Source of the DNA: Cladorhizidae sp. MBARI D1340-BT2
Lineage: Eukaryota > Porifera > Demospongiae > Poecilosclerida > Cladorhizidae
Assembly (NCBI GenBank): GCA_028752905.1
Contig: JAQNBH010000017.1
Span: 34,203,189 to 34,267,188, forward strand
Direction: 5' to 3'
Length of the DNA: 64,000 nucleotides
The position numbers and the translations under genes are program-made. This document shows, piece by piece, positions 1-10,566 of the stretch (the first letter of the stretch is position 1; each line of letters begins with the position of its first letter). The notes under the pieces were generated by a model. The model did no database searches. It was not told the DNA's origin and saw only the letters and a list, made by a program, of their open reading frames with translations.

Positions 1-1440
1 AGCTAGAAGATTACATAGAGAGAAGCTAGAAGATTACATAGAGGGAAGCTAGAAGATTACATAGAGGGAAGCTAGAAGATTACATAGAGGGAAGCTAGAA
101 GATTACATAGAGAGAAGCTAGAAGATTACATAGAGAGAAGCTAGAAGATTACATAGAGAGAAGCTAGAAGATTACATAGAGAGAAGCTAGAAGATTACAT
201 AGAGAGAAGCTAGAAGATTACATAGAGAGAAGCTAGAAGATTACATAGAGAGAAGCTAGAAGATTACATAGAGAGAAGCTAGAAGATTACATAGAGAGAA
301 GCTAGAAGATTACATAGAGAGAAGCTAGAAGATTACATAGAGAGAAGCTAGAAGATTACATAGAGAGAAGCTAGAAGATTACATAGAGAGAAGCTAGAAG
401 ATTACATAGAGAGAAGCTAGAAGATTACATAGAGAGAAGCTAGAAGATTACATAGAGAGAAGCTAGAAGATTACATAGAGAGAAGCTAGAAGATTACATA
501 GAGAGAAGCTAGAAGATTACATAGAGAGAAGCTAGAAGATTACATAGAGAGAAGCTAGAAGATTACATAGAGGGAAGCTAGAAGATTACATAGAGAGAAG
601 CTAGAAGATTACATAGAGAGAAGCTAGAAGATTACATAGAGAGAAGCTAGAAGATTACATAGAGAGAAGCTAGAAGATTACATAGAGGGAAGCTAGAAGA
701 TTACATAGAGGGAAGCTAGAAGATTACATAGAGAGAAGCTAGAAGATTACATAGAGAGAAGCTAGAAGATTACATAGAGAGAAGCTAGAAGATTACATAG
801 ACAGAAGCTAGAAGATTACATAGAGAGAAGCTAGAAGATTACATAGAGAGAAGCTAGAAGATTACATAGAGAGAAGCTAGAAGATTACATAGAGAGAAGC
901 TAGAAGATTACATAGAGAGAAGCTAGAAGATTACATAGAGAGAAGCTAGAAGATTACATAGAGAGAAGCTAGAAGATTACATAGAGAGAAGCTAGAAGAT
1001 TACATAGAGATAAGCTAGAAGATTACATAGAGAGAAGCTAGAAGATTACATAGAGAGAAGCTAGAAGATTACATAGAGAGAAGCTAGAAGATTACATAGA
1101 GAGAAGCTAGAAGATTACATAGAGGGAAGCTAGAAGATTACATAGAGAGAAGCTAGAAGATTACATAGAGAGAAGCTAGAAGATTACATAGAGAGAAGCT
1201 AGAAGATTACATAGAGAGAAGCTAGAAGATTACATAGAGAGAAGCTAGAAGATTACATAGAGAGAAGCTAGAAGATTACATAGAGAGAAGCTAGAAGATT
1301 ACATAGAGAGAAGCTAGAAGATTACATAGAGAGAAGCTAGAAGATTACACAGAGAGAAGCTAGAAGATTACATAGAGAGAAGCTAGAAGATTACATAGAG
1401 AGAAGCTAGAAGATTACATAGAGAGAAGCTAGAAGATTAC
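1..1440. repeat. 23-bp minisatellite, about 62 copies, at window edge
   Basis: Nearly identical 23-bp units, each with the core AGCTAGAAGATTAC followed by ATAGAGAGA. The main variants are GAGGGA for GAGAGA and single changes near 805, 1010 and 1350. The array is cut by the window start, so its true length is unknown. The unit is not a multiple of three, so it has no continuous reading frame. The last unit flows directly into the probable terminal exon at 1426-1506. Confidence 0.97.
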
Positions 1441-1506
1441 ACCATCAATGAGCCAAACACGGACTCACAAAACCCATTTCAAGATGACAGTGGTGATGAA
1501 GAATAA
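1426..1506 (+). CDS. Probable terminal coding exon of an unidentified gene
   Basis: From the last repeat unit a frame reads KLEDYTINEPNTDSQ, then NPFQDDSGDEE and a TAA stop at 1504-1506. The acidic DSGDEE tail looks like a natural C-terminus. The proposed 3' splice site is the AG at 1424-1425 (CATAGAGAG before AAGCTAG), but every upstream repeat carries the same AG, so the exact exon start cannot be fixed. The rest of the gene would lie left of the window. I do not recognise the protein. A chance 27-codon frame is the alternative. Confidence 0.35.
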   Translation, partial: KLEDYTINEPNTDSQNPFQDDSGDEE

Positions 1507-1969
1507 TGACAAAGGCAGTTATTTTTGGGGGGACGGGTGGTTTTCATAAACATTTCACTTACTTCCAAATATTGAAAGTGCTTCCAAATCGAAAGCTAAA
1601 ACCTTTAACAAACATTGAACAGCAAACATTTCACTTGCTTCCAAATATTGAAAATTAAAACATTTTACAAGTATTGAAATAAAAAAATTTCACTTGCTTA
1701 CTTGCTTACGAATCCAAATATAACTTGCTTCCAAATTAACTTCTAAATATTCAAAATATAACTTGTTTCCATTGAAAATTATTGTTGCTTCAATATTTGG
1801 AAGCAAATATTGAAAATTAAAATATTTCACTTGCTTCCAAATCTTGAATGTAAAAAAATTAACTTGCTTCTAAATAATACATTTCATTTCCAAATACTGA
1901 AAATTAAAACATTCTATATACTTGCTCCCCAAAGTTGAGAATCTAAAACACTTGCACTTACAACAAACA

Positions 1970-2135
1970 ACAATGACCTCAGTAATCAACTTGAATTTTA
2001 CTCTTAACGATGTTTCCACTAGATGCTCTAGCCTTCACCAGGAATAATAATAGCTACTCCTTATGAAGGCTAGAGGGTCGCAAGTAAATTTCGAGTTGAT
2101 TATTGAGAAGGTCATTATAATTTCATTGTTAACAG
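1970..2135. mobile_element. Palindromic MITE-like element, copy 1
   Basis: The left arm begins near AATGACCTCAGTAATCAAC and runs through ACTAGATGCTCTAGCCTTC. The right arm returns the complement through GAAGGCTAGAG to GATTATTGAGAAGGTCATT. The two halves form an imperfect fold-back of about 160 bp. Related copies lie near 2170-2290, 4395-4510, 30655-30740, 39039-39210 and 50461-50540. No protein is encoded, so it would be a non-autonomous element. Confidence 0.7.
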
Positions 2136-2169
2136 AGTTTGTTGAGAATTTCACTTACTTCCAAATATT

Positions 2170-2290
2170 GAAAATTAATTATTCCTGATGAAGGCTAGAG
2201 CATCTAGTCGAAACGTCAAGAGAGTAAATTTCAAGTTGATTATTGAGAAGATTATTGAGAAGATTATTGTAGTAATTTCGTTGTCAACAT
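2170..2290. mobile_element. Palindromic MITE-like element, half copy
   Basis: Right half of the same family: ATTCCTGATGAAGGCTAGAG, CATCTAGTCGAAACGTC, then a stretch ending GATTATTGAGAAG, the last part locally duplicated. This is the cleanest copy of the CTGATGA...CGAAAC core discussed in the findings. Confidence 0.65.
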
Positions 2291-2629
2291 TTCACTTATT
2301 TCCATATATTGAAAATTAAAACATTGAAATGCTTCCAAATATTGAACATTAAAATATTTCACTTGCTTCCAAATATAACATTTTACTTTCTTTCTAAAGA
2401 TTGAATTAATTTGCTTCCAAATATTAAAAATTAACTTGCTGAAAATTAAAACATTTCACTTGTTTCCAAATATTAAAAATTAAAGCACTTCAATTGCTTC
2501 CAAATATTAATATAAAAAAAATTTTTTTAGGTACACAACAAAAGCACATAAATGCCCTAATTAACAAATATACCGAGTTCATTAGCACATATAATAAAAT
2601 AATTAACAATCAAATAATAAAAAAATAAG

Positions 2630-2938
2630 CTAAAACAACAAGTTAAACTCCTGACTGACCCCAAACAGACAAGGCATCCCCCCCCCCCCCCCCCCCCCCC
2701 CCCCCCGCTGGACTGCCATTGAGAGACGCTGAAGGAGGTAAGCACGGGCATTCACCTCCCCAGTTCTTTGCCTTATCCTGAGACTAAGCTCCTTCAGGAA
2801 AGCCATCGACCTGTTCCCGATGACCCCCAATGACTCGATGGCCACAGGCACAAAAAAAGTGCAAGGATCTAGGCTGGCATACTTGGCCACTTTTTTCTCC
2901 TCAGCCATAGCAGCCACAGCTCTGACAGCACTACTCAC
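2630..2938 (-). pseudogene. Retroelement ORF C-terminal fragment
   Basis: Minus-strand frame with ASLDPCTFFVPVAIESLGV, then AFLKELSLRIRQRTGEV and YLLQRLSMAVQRG. From memory this pattern is the C-terminal tail of a common non-LTR retroelement protein in marine invertebrate genomes. It is followed at once by a 29-C run (2678-2706), which reads as polyglycine on the minus strand. No upstream reverse transcriptase domain is present, so this is a truncated, dead fragment. Family assignment is by pattern only. Confidence 0.55.
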
Positions 2939-3234
2939 TGCTGCACCTGATATTAAAACATTGACTTAATTCCCAAATTAACTTGCTTCGAATTGAAACA
3001 TTTCACTCGCTTCCAAAGCATTGAACATTTTAGTATGGGCAAGAAATAATAGCGTAACTACTCAAAATTGTCCTCAGTTTCTTGATTAGTTTCCTATTTG
3101 AGTGAAAATGCAATTGCAGGGTATATTTCAGTTTTCAAGGTCCAGTAATTTCACACCTAACACTTCCTTCATGCCCAATGAAGTTCCAAACTTCCCTGGA
3201 TATTGCCACAGGAATGTGCACAACAATTGTGATT

Positions 3235-3470
3235 GGCTGAAAGAGGAAATCCTACAGCATGTGCTCCGAAAATTGTCATCCATCCCCAAGCAGAATGAAG
3301 GGTATCAAAAATCGATTAGTAAACTTGTATGGTGGCCTCGAACAAACATTTCAAAGTGAAATCTGTCAGAATCTGGTCACAACGAGCCCCATCTCTAGCT
3401 CCTACTTCCAGTCCCTGAGACTAGTTCCTTCTCTGCTCATCACAGCTATACAAAACAAGTGGGTAGAAGA
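3235..3470 (+). pseudogene. Possible fossil of an LTR-retrotransposon integrase
   Basis: Two adjacent frames give HPSPSRMKGIKNRLVNL and, one frame away, VWWPRTNISK. Gypsy-type integrases have a zinc-finger region with HPG, RMK and YVWWPG in this order, so the region resembles a decayed, frameshifted copy. It is too short and degraded for a firm call. Confidence 0.3.
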
Positions 3471-3509
3471 ATCAATGGTGTGTGCCATTAGAAACATTGG
3501 TTAATAAGC

Positions 3510-4227
3510 ACCCACCCATTCACACAGTTAATGCTGGTTCTCTTGCAGTTGGGATTAGAAGTGGGGCACTAGACATCCAGATTTTATGGTGTTGTGGAGT
3601 ACGGTAGCTCTCTGTATATTGGTTTGACCTCTATTTAAAAATAGCCCCCCCACCCCCTCCCCCCAAAGTTTAAATCTCATCTAAATCTCACTTTGGCAGC
3701 TTCTTAATCATAAGCGGTGTCCTCATCTGATTTTTATCCCCAAAAGACTTCGATCTGCCTTGAATCCTTTGCAAAGGTAGTAAACCAGCAGCCTCCCAAA
3801 ACTGTTTAAGTGAATTTTTGTCTTGAGGATCTTAAGATTCAGCACTAATCCATTTCCCTACTTAGGGAAACAACTGATAACAGGTAAAGGATCGAAAGTT
3901 CCATAAACGCGCTAGGACATGTGCGATATCAAGTCTACCAAGTAGCTGCATGTTTTCATTCCATGAAGTGGCCAGTTGATTTCCTCGCATACTTGTGACA
4001 ATAGTTATTAGCACAAACCTTCAAAAAACCAGGTACCTATCAACTTATAATGCATGCGTGCATATTATATAAGCACGTGTGTTACTCGAGTAATAAACAT
4101 GTTAACATTTACGATTGGTTAGTTCTGGCGTTACACTGAGTAACTTCTAATAGGTGGCTACTTGACCAAATACAAACAAGACAAAAAATGTTTTTTAATT
4201 TTATTTATGATTCGTCAAGAAACCAAC
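3510..4227. other. Non-coding stretch, nothing recognised
   Basis: No coding frame of note and no clear repeat. It contains a C-rich patch near 3645-3665. Confidence 0.5.
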
Positions 4228-4373
4228 AAGAATTTACCAACGTAGACAACAAACATTTACAAGATCCTTTACCTATTAAAATAATGAAGACTATATAGTA
4301 TATTTTAAATTTATATTTGGAGTTCTAGGTAAAGGGTTCCTGTAAATGTTTGTTGTCTACATGGTAAATTCTT
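4228..4373. mobile_element. Short fold-back (MITE-like) element
   Basis: The left arm at 4228-4275 (AAGAATTTACCAACGTAGAC through CCTTTACCT) is complementary, with a few mismatches, to the right arm at 4327-4373 (AGGTAAAGG through GTCTACATGGTAAATTCTT). The spacer is about 50 bp and AT-rich. No target-site duplication is obvious. Confidence 0.7.
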
Positions 4374-4394
4374 CCCTCAATAAACTCTCAGTTA

Positions 4395-4510
4395 ACATAA
4401 CAAAATTACAATGACCTTCTACCAACTTGAAATTTACTCTCTTGATGTTTCAATTAGGAATTCTGATGAAGGCTATATAGTTGAAACGTCGAGAGACTAA
4501 ATAATTATTG
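4395..4510. mobile_element. Palindromic MITE-like element, degenerate copy
   Basis: ACAATGACCTTCTACCAACT, ATTTACTCTCTTGATGTTTC, then TGATGAAGGCTATATAGTTG and AAACGTCGAGAG match both arms of the dispersed palindromic family, with a shortened centre. Confidence 0.6.
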
Positions 4511-4706
4511 CTATCATGATAAATTCTTGTTCCATTCCTATTCCATTCCTAATCCAATATATAATATATATTTTTTAAACATATCTTGTCTTGTAATATT
4601 AAGAGCTAATTGGTCTCCACATGTTTTAAAACTTCCATGTTTTGTTAGGTGGGATTTTCTCTGTTCTAATCTCTCGCTCTCTTTTGTAATTTAATTAATC
4701 ACTCAC

Positions 4707-4852
4707 TTCAGGATTGTCCTTAGCAGCGGCCAGAGCTTGCTGTGGGTTTGTCTGGAGTTGGTCAACGACACGAGCTGTACCAGGATCACAGAATGCTTTG
4801 GAGAGCACAGGGTCCTTCTCTATCTTGTCAAGGAGATCAGCCGTCAGCCAAT
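4707..4852 (-). CDS. Internal exon encoding an STI1-type domain
   Basis: Reads (D)WLTADLLDKIEKDPVLSKAF, then DPGTARVVDQLQTNPQQALA and AAKDNPE. The pattern of short helices with repeated Asn/Asp-Pro turns is typical of STI1/DP domains found in co-chaperones and ubiquilins. The splice sites are good: acceptor TTCTTTTCCAG before the exon and donor GTGAGT at 4706-4701. It starts in phase 2 and ends in phase 0. It probably belongs to the gene whose 5' exon is at 8248-8715, but the phases show at least one missing exon between them, so the link is an inference. Downstream exons were not found. Confidence 0.6.
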
Positions 4853-5576
4853 CTGGAAAAGAATCGTAAAGACCGGACCACAGTTGATATATTAGAAGAG
4901 AGCCCGTGTTGCTAATACAGTAAAAATCACAGGTCATTCTCCCCCTGTGGTCATCTGCTCAGCTGTGCAGTTGGACAATCCCAGGGCATCTATATATGGC
5001 TATCCAAAGTTCAGAGATGTCGTGCATCCAATCTTAGACTACTCCAGCCAAGATTGTCCAGGGCAGAGTGGACATTTATGACACAGTGGACCAATCATAA
5101 TCAAGGCAGCCACAACGTTTGTTTGTGATGAAGCCATTACAAGGCACAGTAGGTAAGGTGAGAACATCTGAGAACACATACATACATACATGCCCATGCT
5201 AAAATGTTGAAGAGATATTTGGGCGATGATAAATTCCCGGGGCAACTTATACTCCAGCTAATTTAGTAATGCAGGGGTCTGTTGCAGGGGTCTGTTTCCT
5301 CGAATAGACCACGCATGAACTATTCATTTGGACCACCTAGAACCTGTGCGGATCATATAAGGGTGCGAAGAGATCGAGAGCACGCCCTGTTTTACTGAGC
5401 ATGGGCACCATCTTAGTGAAAAAGGCTCAGGGACAAATTTGTTCTGATTGGGGCGAGCAGCAAGTGTGGGCCTTAGCTTTAAGGCTCGCCCTCGGGCACA
5501 GTTGATGAGACTATTGAGCAGTGTAACGTATTAGCAGTTGTGGAGCAAAGCAGTGTGAAGATCAAAGATACCCGAG

Positions 5577-5759
5577 CTAGTCATCCTCTATAACAGCATC
5601 ATCGTGCTGTAAGTCCTCCTCAAACTCTTCCTCGCTGATGCTGGAGAAGGGATCGTCTCCACTGTCATCAGTACTGTTGAGGTGAACGGTCTCTGTGGTG
5701 ACGGCCTCTGCATCATAGGACTTGTTCCTTGCTTGTGCTGCTGAGAGTTCCTCTGCCAT
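5577..5759 (-). CDS. Small acidic ORF, 60 codons, function unknown
   Basis: Starts MAEELSAAQARNKSYDAEAV in a good initiation context (ACC ATG G) and ends in an acidic tail, DDSGDDPFSSISEEEFEED then DAVIEDD, before TAG. There is no usable donor before the stop, so it would be a single exon or a last exon. It lies between two minus-strand exons assigned to the STI1-type gene and could be nested or an alternative end. I do not recognise it. Confidence 0.4.
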   Translation of the reverse strand: MAEELSAAQARNKSYDAEAVTTETVHLNSTDDSGDDPFSSISEEEFEEDLQHDDAVIEDD

Positions 5760-5999
5760 GGTTGAACTGGAACTGCACACAAGACCACACGCACAATATT
5801 TGCTGTCGTTACTTGTGTATTAATCGTCAAATAAGGGTGTGGTATATTGTGCAAACAATTCGTCGAAGGCACAAACTAATTAACTGAAGATGGGAGCTGG
5901 CGAGCAAACTATTCGAGGGCGCAAAGAGATCGCATTACAGCTAAAACTTTGTACTACGCATACATGTCGCAAACATTATATTTGTATCTGTGAACCTAA

Positions 6000-6402
6000 A
6001 CCACCTAAAGTAAGGCTGGAGAGAGGCAACCAGCTACCTAAAGTAAGGATGGAGAGAGGCATCCAGCTACCTAAAGTAAGGATGGAGAGAGGCATCCAGC
6101 TACCTAAAGTAAGGATGGAGAGAGGCATCCAGCTACCTAAAGTAAGGATGGAGAGAGGCATCCAGCTACCTAAAGTAAGGATGGAGAGAGGCATCCAGCT
6201 ACCTAAAGTAAGGATGGAGAGAGGCATCCAGCTACCTAAAGTAAGGATAGAGAGAGGCATCCAGCTACCTAAAGTAAGGATGGAGAGAGGCATCCAGCTA
6301 CCTAAAGTAAGGATGGAGAGAGGCATCCAGCTACCTAAAGTAAGGATGGAGAGAGGCATCCAGCTACCTAAAGTAAGGATGGAGAGAGGCATCCAGCTGG
6401 GT
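6000..6402. repeat. 33-bp minisatellite, about 12 copies
   Basis: Tandem units built on CTACCTAAAGTAAGGATGG then AGAGAGGCATCCAG. At 33 bp the unit keeps frame and creates long open frames on both strands (PKVRMERGIQL on plus, SWMPLSILTLG on minus). These are repeat by-products: the copies are almost identical at the DNA level and no gene-like sequence flanks them. Confidence 0.95.
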
Positions 6403-6689
6403 AGACACTGAGCAGCCCCTCCCTCCCCATATATGGGTAGTATATATGTGACTATAGGTAACATACACCTTGCCATCACTTCACATGATCTTCACTATGT
6501 GATGGAGGATCTGAGAGGAGGGGGCAAGTGGGCAGTGCCTGCCAGCCTAAAGTCCCCAAATAATTTTGTTGTTTGAATTATCATAAAAATAATATAATTT
6601 CTTTGAAACCAACATGAAAATGTTGGAATTATTCAGATTGTGAATTAAAATAATCAACCAATTTGAACTATTTATTTTGACTCGTTGGG

Positions 6690-6855
6690 ATGTAAAACCA
6701 ATGATGTCATCGACCACTCATGCAGTTCACAATTATTGCAAAAGCAGTTTCTTGAGTCGACTGTTCTCAGTTGGAGTAAGTTCCTGTGATGTCTGCTAAT
6801 AAGCCTTGGTTAATAAGCTGCTCGCTGCTAGGATGGCAGATGCTAGAGCAGATTT
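6690..6855. repeat. Dispersed repeat, copy A
   Basis: ACCAATGATGTCATCGACC, then TTCTTGAGTCGACTGTTCTC and GTAAGTTCCTGTGATGTCTG recur in the same order and orientation at 17264-17455. Probably an old interspersed element of unknown class. Confidence 0.75.
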
Positions 6856-7177
6856 TTAATGAAACCTGGAACTTATCCCTCTTACAACTTTTAAACTTTG
6901 TAAACACCCCAAAAATTTGTCTCGACCATTTTGTAGCCTTGGCCACTTGGAAGTGTTACTTATGTGGGGAGTTTGGGAGGGTTCCTCCCTACAGCAGCCT
7001 CCAGGGACTCCACCCCCCCTCCCCACCCCCACACATCCCATTCCCCAAAAAACTAGATATCTGTCTTTTCCATACCATCACAATATTTTACTTGGATATA
7101 TATAGCACCAGAGTGGAGAGAGAGGGGAGAAAATCAACTGCTGGGTTGAAAACACACTTGGTTGCCACTGCCGTTAT

Positions 7178-7895
7178 ATTAGGTGGTCCTTGTATAAAGG
7201 TGGTCCTTATATTAAGTGGTCCTAAACTTATATTAAGGTGGTCCTTGTATAAAGGTGGTGCTTATATTAAGTGGTCCTTGTATAAAGGTGGTCCTTATAT
7301 TAAGGTGGTCCTTGTATAAACTTATATTAAGGTGGTCTTTGTATAAAGGTGGTCCTTGTATAAAGGTGGTGCTTATATTAAGGTGGGCCTTGTATAAACT
7401 TATATTAAGGTGGTCCTTGTATAAAGGTGGTCCTTATATTTAAGGTGGTCCTTGTATAAAGGTGGTGCTTATATTAAGGTGGGCCTTGCATAAACTTATA
7501 TTCAGGTGGTCCTTGTATAAAGGTGGTCCTTATATTAAGGTGGTCCTTGTGTATAAACTTATATTAAGGTGGTCCTTGTATAAAGGTGGTCCTTATATTA
7601 AGGTGGTCCCTGTATAAAGGTGGTGCAGGTGGTGCTTACGTATATTAAGGTGGTCCTTGTATAAACATATATTAAGGTGGTCCTTGTATAAACTTATATT
7701 AAGGTGGTCATTGTATAAAGGTGGTCCTTATATTTAGGTGGTCCTTGTATAAACTTATATTAAGGTGGTCCTTGTATAAAGGTGGTCCTTGTATAAAGGT
7801 GGTCCTTATATTAAGGTGGTCCTTGTATAAAGGTGGTGCTTATATTAAGGTGGTCCTTGTACAAAAGTGGTCCTTATAATAAGGTGGTGTTTTCA
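7178..7895. repeat. Variable 16-18-bp minisatellite
   Basis: Alternating short units of the forms AAGGTGGTCCTTGTATA and AAGGTGGTCCTTATATTA in irregular order over about 700 bp. Single differences (GTGCTT, GGGCCTT) mark subfamilies. Confidence 0.95.
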
Positions 7896-8247
7896 AAACA
7901 AAAGAGCTGATAGACATATTTTGGGTGCAAACTCAAGCTTGGGGCAGCAACCTCTGGAGTAGTGGCAGCTTCATAAGCATTACAAGTGTTGTCCAGAGAT
8001 ACCGTAAGACATTCTTGAAAAACTGGATAGTGACAATATCCTGCACTATTGGGGGGGGGGGAGAAGAGTCCTTGTATAAGCACCACCTAATAATAATTCA
8101 GATGGTTATACGGCACTACATTTGGAAGGGGAAAACTGATATGCCATCAAGAGTTGCTTAAATTACAGCACTTGGCATTACATTTCCAAGTTTACATCAG
8201 CAGGGCTTGGCACTTATTGATATGTGCATTACACCACGTTCAGGTAC

Positions 8248-8715
8248 CAGCTTACTGTCGGTGGATAGAGTAGGATATAACTCGTTCATGGCCTGCTGGA
8301 CCTCAGGGAACTCCAGTCCAGATTGCTTTCCCGATAGCATTGGACGAATAACATCATCCATCCGGTCATCTCCTTGACTAGACTCCTTCGCTTTGAAATC
8401 AGTGCACCTTCCTGCGCTGTGTTTGGGCAAGGATGCAAGGGTAGAATTCTCCATAGAAGAGGAACCAGGTTTTAACGCTGGTTTGGAGACAGAGAGAAAG
8501 CCCTTCTGAAACCCCCCAAAACCAGAACTTCCCTGTGGTCGCTCTTCAGTTTTTCTCTTACTAATTGCTGCTTTAGCAGACTGAGACTTTTCATTGCTTT
8601 TCTCGTTCTTTGAAGGTGTTGTTTTTGCCCAAGGTGCCAACCGTCCGCTTCTTCCCAACCACTCCAATTTTCCCGTCATATCCTCCAATGGAGGCGGTTC
8701 AGTGTCGTCTGTCAT
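8248..8715 (-). CDS. 5' exon of a minus-strand gene (putative STI1-domain protein)
   Basis: Begins MTDDTEPPPLEDMTGKLEWL, continues with a Lys/Ser-rich low-complexity segment and a GFGGFQKGFLSVSK motif, and ends with helical sequence EFPEVQQAMNELYPTLSTD then SKL. The donor is CTG followed by GTACCT at 8247. The ATG at 8715 is the first in frame. Disordered first part, then a short conserved segment, then (in the proposed downstream exon at 4707-4852) an STI1-type domain suggests a chaperone-adaptor protein, but I do not recognise a named family. It is head-to-head with the PNPLA8-like gene, 275 bp away. Confidence 0.6.
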
Positions 8716-8990
8716 CGTTCTCAATGTTTATAAAAAGCAACTGCACAATTGACCTCCATCATTCTAACGATGGTTGTTCCTCCTCCTTTTTATTTCATTT
8801 TTTAATTTTATTATTTTATAGAAAGACCCTTTACCAAACTACTACATAAACCCACCAGGTCAGACGTCCTGCTCAGAATTAATAATGATCCGTGTCAACT
8901 GAAGGATGCTGGAAGATGTTATCGGCTGTTCTAGTAATTTGGGTGTCTGGTGTGTAGCTGTAGCTGTCTCTATTTTGACGGGATCCAATT
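8716..8990. promoter_or_regulatory. Candidate bidirectional promoter interval
   Basis: 275 bp separate the start codons of the minus-strand STI1-type gene and the plus-strand PNPLA8-like gene. No TATA box was found at a convincing position. Assignment rests on geometry only; the PNPLA8 start codon itself is not certain. Confidence 0.4.
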
Positions 8991-9448
8991 ATGCTTTCCT
9001 GGAGTAGGAAGACAACCAGAATAACTCTAAATTATCTGCTCCTGGGGAGTCAAACACCTACTCACCACCAGAGCCATCATCGACCTCTGCAATTACTGCC
9101 ACTCTACAGTACAATTACAGAGAGTGCCCCTACCAACTTAGTTTCCACCACAGATACAAAACTGACGGATGTATTGTCGTCCATTGTCAACGTACCCGCT
9201 AAGACTGCTGATCCTTCCCATGCTGACCTCCTGCACAAGCTAGTTGTTCTTCTTCTTGGCTCCAGTCATAGTGCAGCTGCCCAGGCATGGGAGGAGTCCT
9301 CACTGGTGCTCAAGCTTGTAGAGCTGCAGAAGAGTGGCCTGGAGGAGGTGGAGGAGCAAGCGCGGGCCTGTCTGGCTCTGCTTGGACACGCCCCTCCCTT
9401 CACCGGCAGGGGGCTACGCATTTTATCTATTGATGGTGGTGGAACGAG
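8991..9448 (+). CDS. PNPLA8: PNPLA8 exon 1 (start to oxyanion loop)
   Basis: ATG at 8991. Encodes the leader, a helical stretch (ADLLHKLVVLLLG) and GLRILSIDGGGTR. Donor AG then GTGAGAG at 9449, phase 2. Confidence 0.85.
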
Positions 9449-10524
9449 GTGAGAGGGTGATGGAGGGTGGGGGTTGGGGGTTGGTTGTTTGAGGAGGGTA
9501 ATGTGAAGTATTGACACAACCCTTCCAAAGACATCCCAGGATTTCCAGGATACTTGGAACTTCCTACCCCTGGATGTTCCTAGCTGTGCTCTCAGTCCTA
9601 GAATAACCCCTAGTCCCATAATGCCCCTAGCTCTAGAACACTCGGGACTATAGAACACACTAGCCTTAGAATACTCCTAGCCCTATAATATCCCTAGCCT
9701 TAACCTAGCCTTAAAACACTCAGGACCTTGAACACACTAGCAGGGTTTCATTTGGGGGGGGGGGGGCTGTTTCTAATGATAAAATTTCCAAGGGGGGGGG
9801 GGGCAAAAAGGTTAAAGCATGCTGTGGAAACCTTGGTCTAGAATCATGTTAAGCTGAAAGAGGTCAAGTTAACTTCATGTATGTCATAGGCTAGTATATA
9901 CATGTAGTTATCATTCTAGTAGTACATGTAGTTATCTTTCTGGTGTTTTGTGTTGCATTGAGGCATGGACGTATCATTCTACAGCTCGTGTGGTGTCCAC
10001 CACATCTCTATCTGTTGATGTTTCTGGGACAAAATGGCTACTTTTTTTTTGTGTTTGTGTGTGTGTGTGTGTGTGTGAGTGCCAATTTACTATGTACATG
10101 GGACGTCCGGCCGTGCCCCTGCCTCCTTGCTTTAACCCCCTCCCATTGTGAGATGTGTGTGTCTGGCTCGCGAGGTTAGCATTAGTGATGTACGTATTGC
10201 TCTCTTAGTAGTTGGATTGTGGAGGGCTCCAACCTTTCCTTGGACATCCCCGGATTCTTGGAATTATCTTGGGAAGTCCCTTGCCCTAGCCCTAGAATAC
10301 CTCTTGCTCCAGTTCTATCCCTAGCCCTAGTGCTGAATCCAGGATCCATGATAAAGTATGTATAATCAGTCACACTCACTAGGTGTCCCAGGAATCCAAG
10401 GATACCCTAGGAGATGTGTCAGTGTTGGACATGGTAATGCATGGAGTTCCGGGGTCAAGTTTGCCTAGTGCCCAACCATGGCTGCTGTTAATAGCATCTG
10501 CCACACCCACAATTAAACTTCCCC

Positions 10525-10566
<42 letters not shown>

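Larger units (their letters stand above)
1530..2530. repeat. AT-rich degenerate tandem repeat
   Basis: Many imperfect copies of a motif of about 30 bp built on CTTCCAAATATTGAAAATTA and ACATTTCACTTG. The copies are scattered through an AT-rich stretch and interrupted near 1970-2290 by copies of a palindromic mobile element. No gene is seen here. Confidence 0.8.

Noticed and set aside
5890..6411. 173-codon frame with PKVRMERGIQL repeats as a possible repeat protein
   Set aside because: Both strands are open and copies are nearly identical at silent positions, so there is no sign of protein-level selection.
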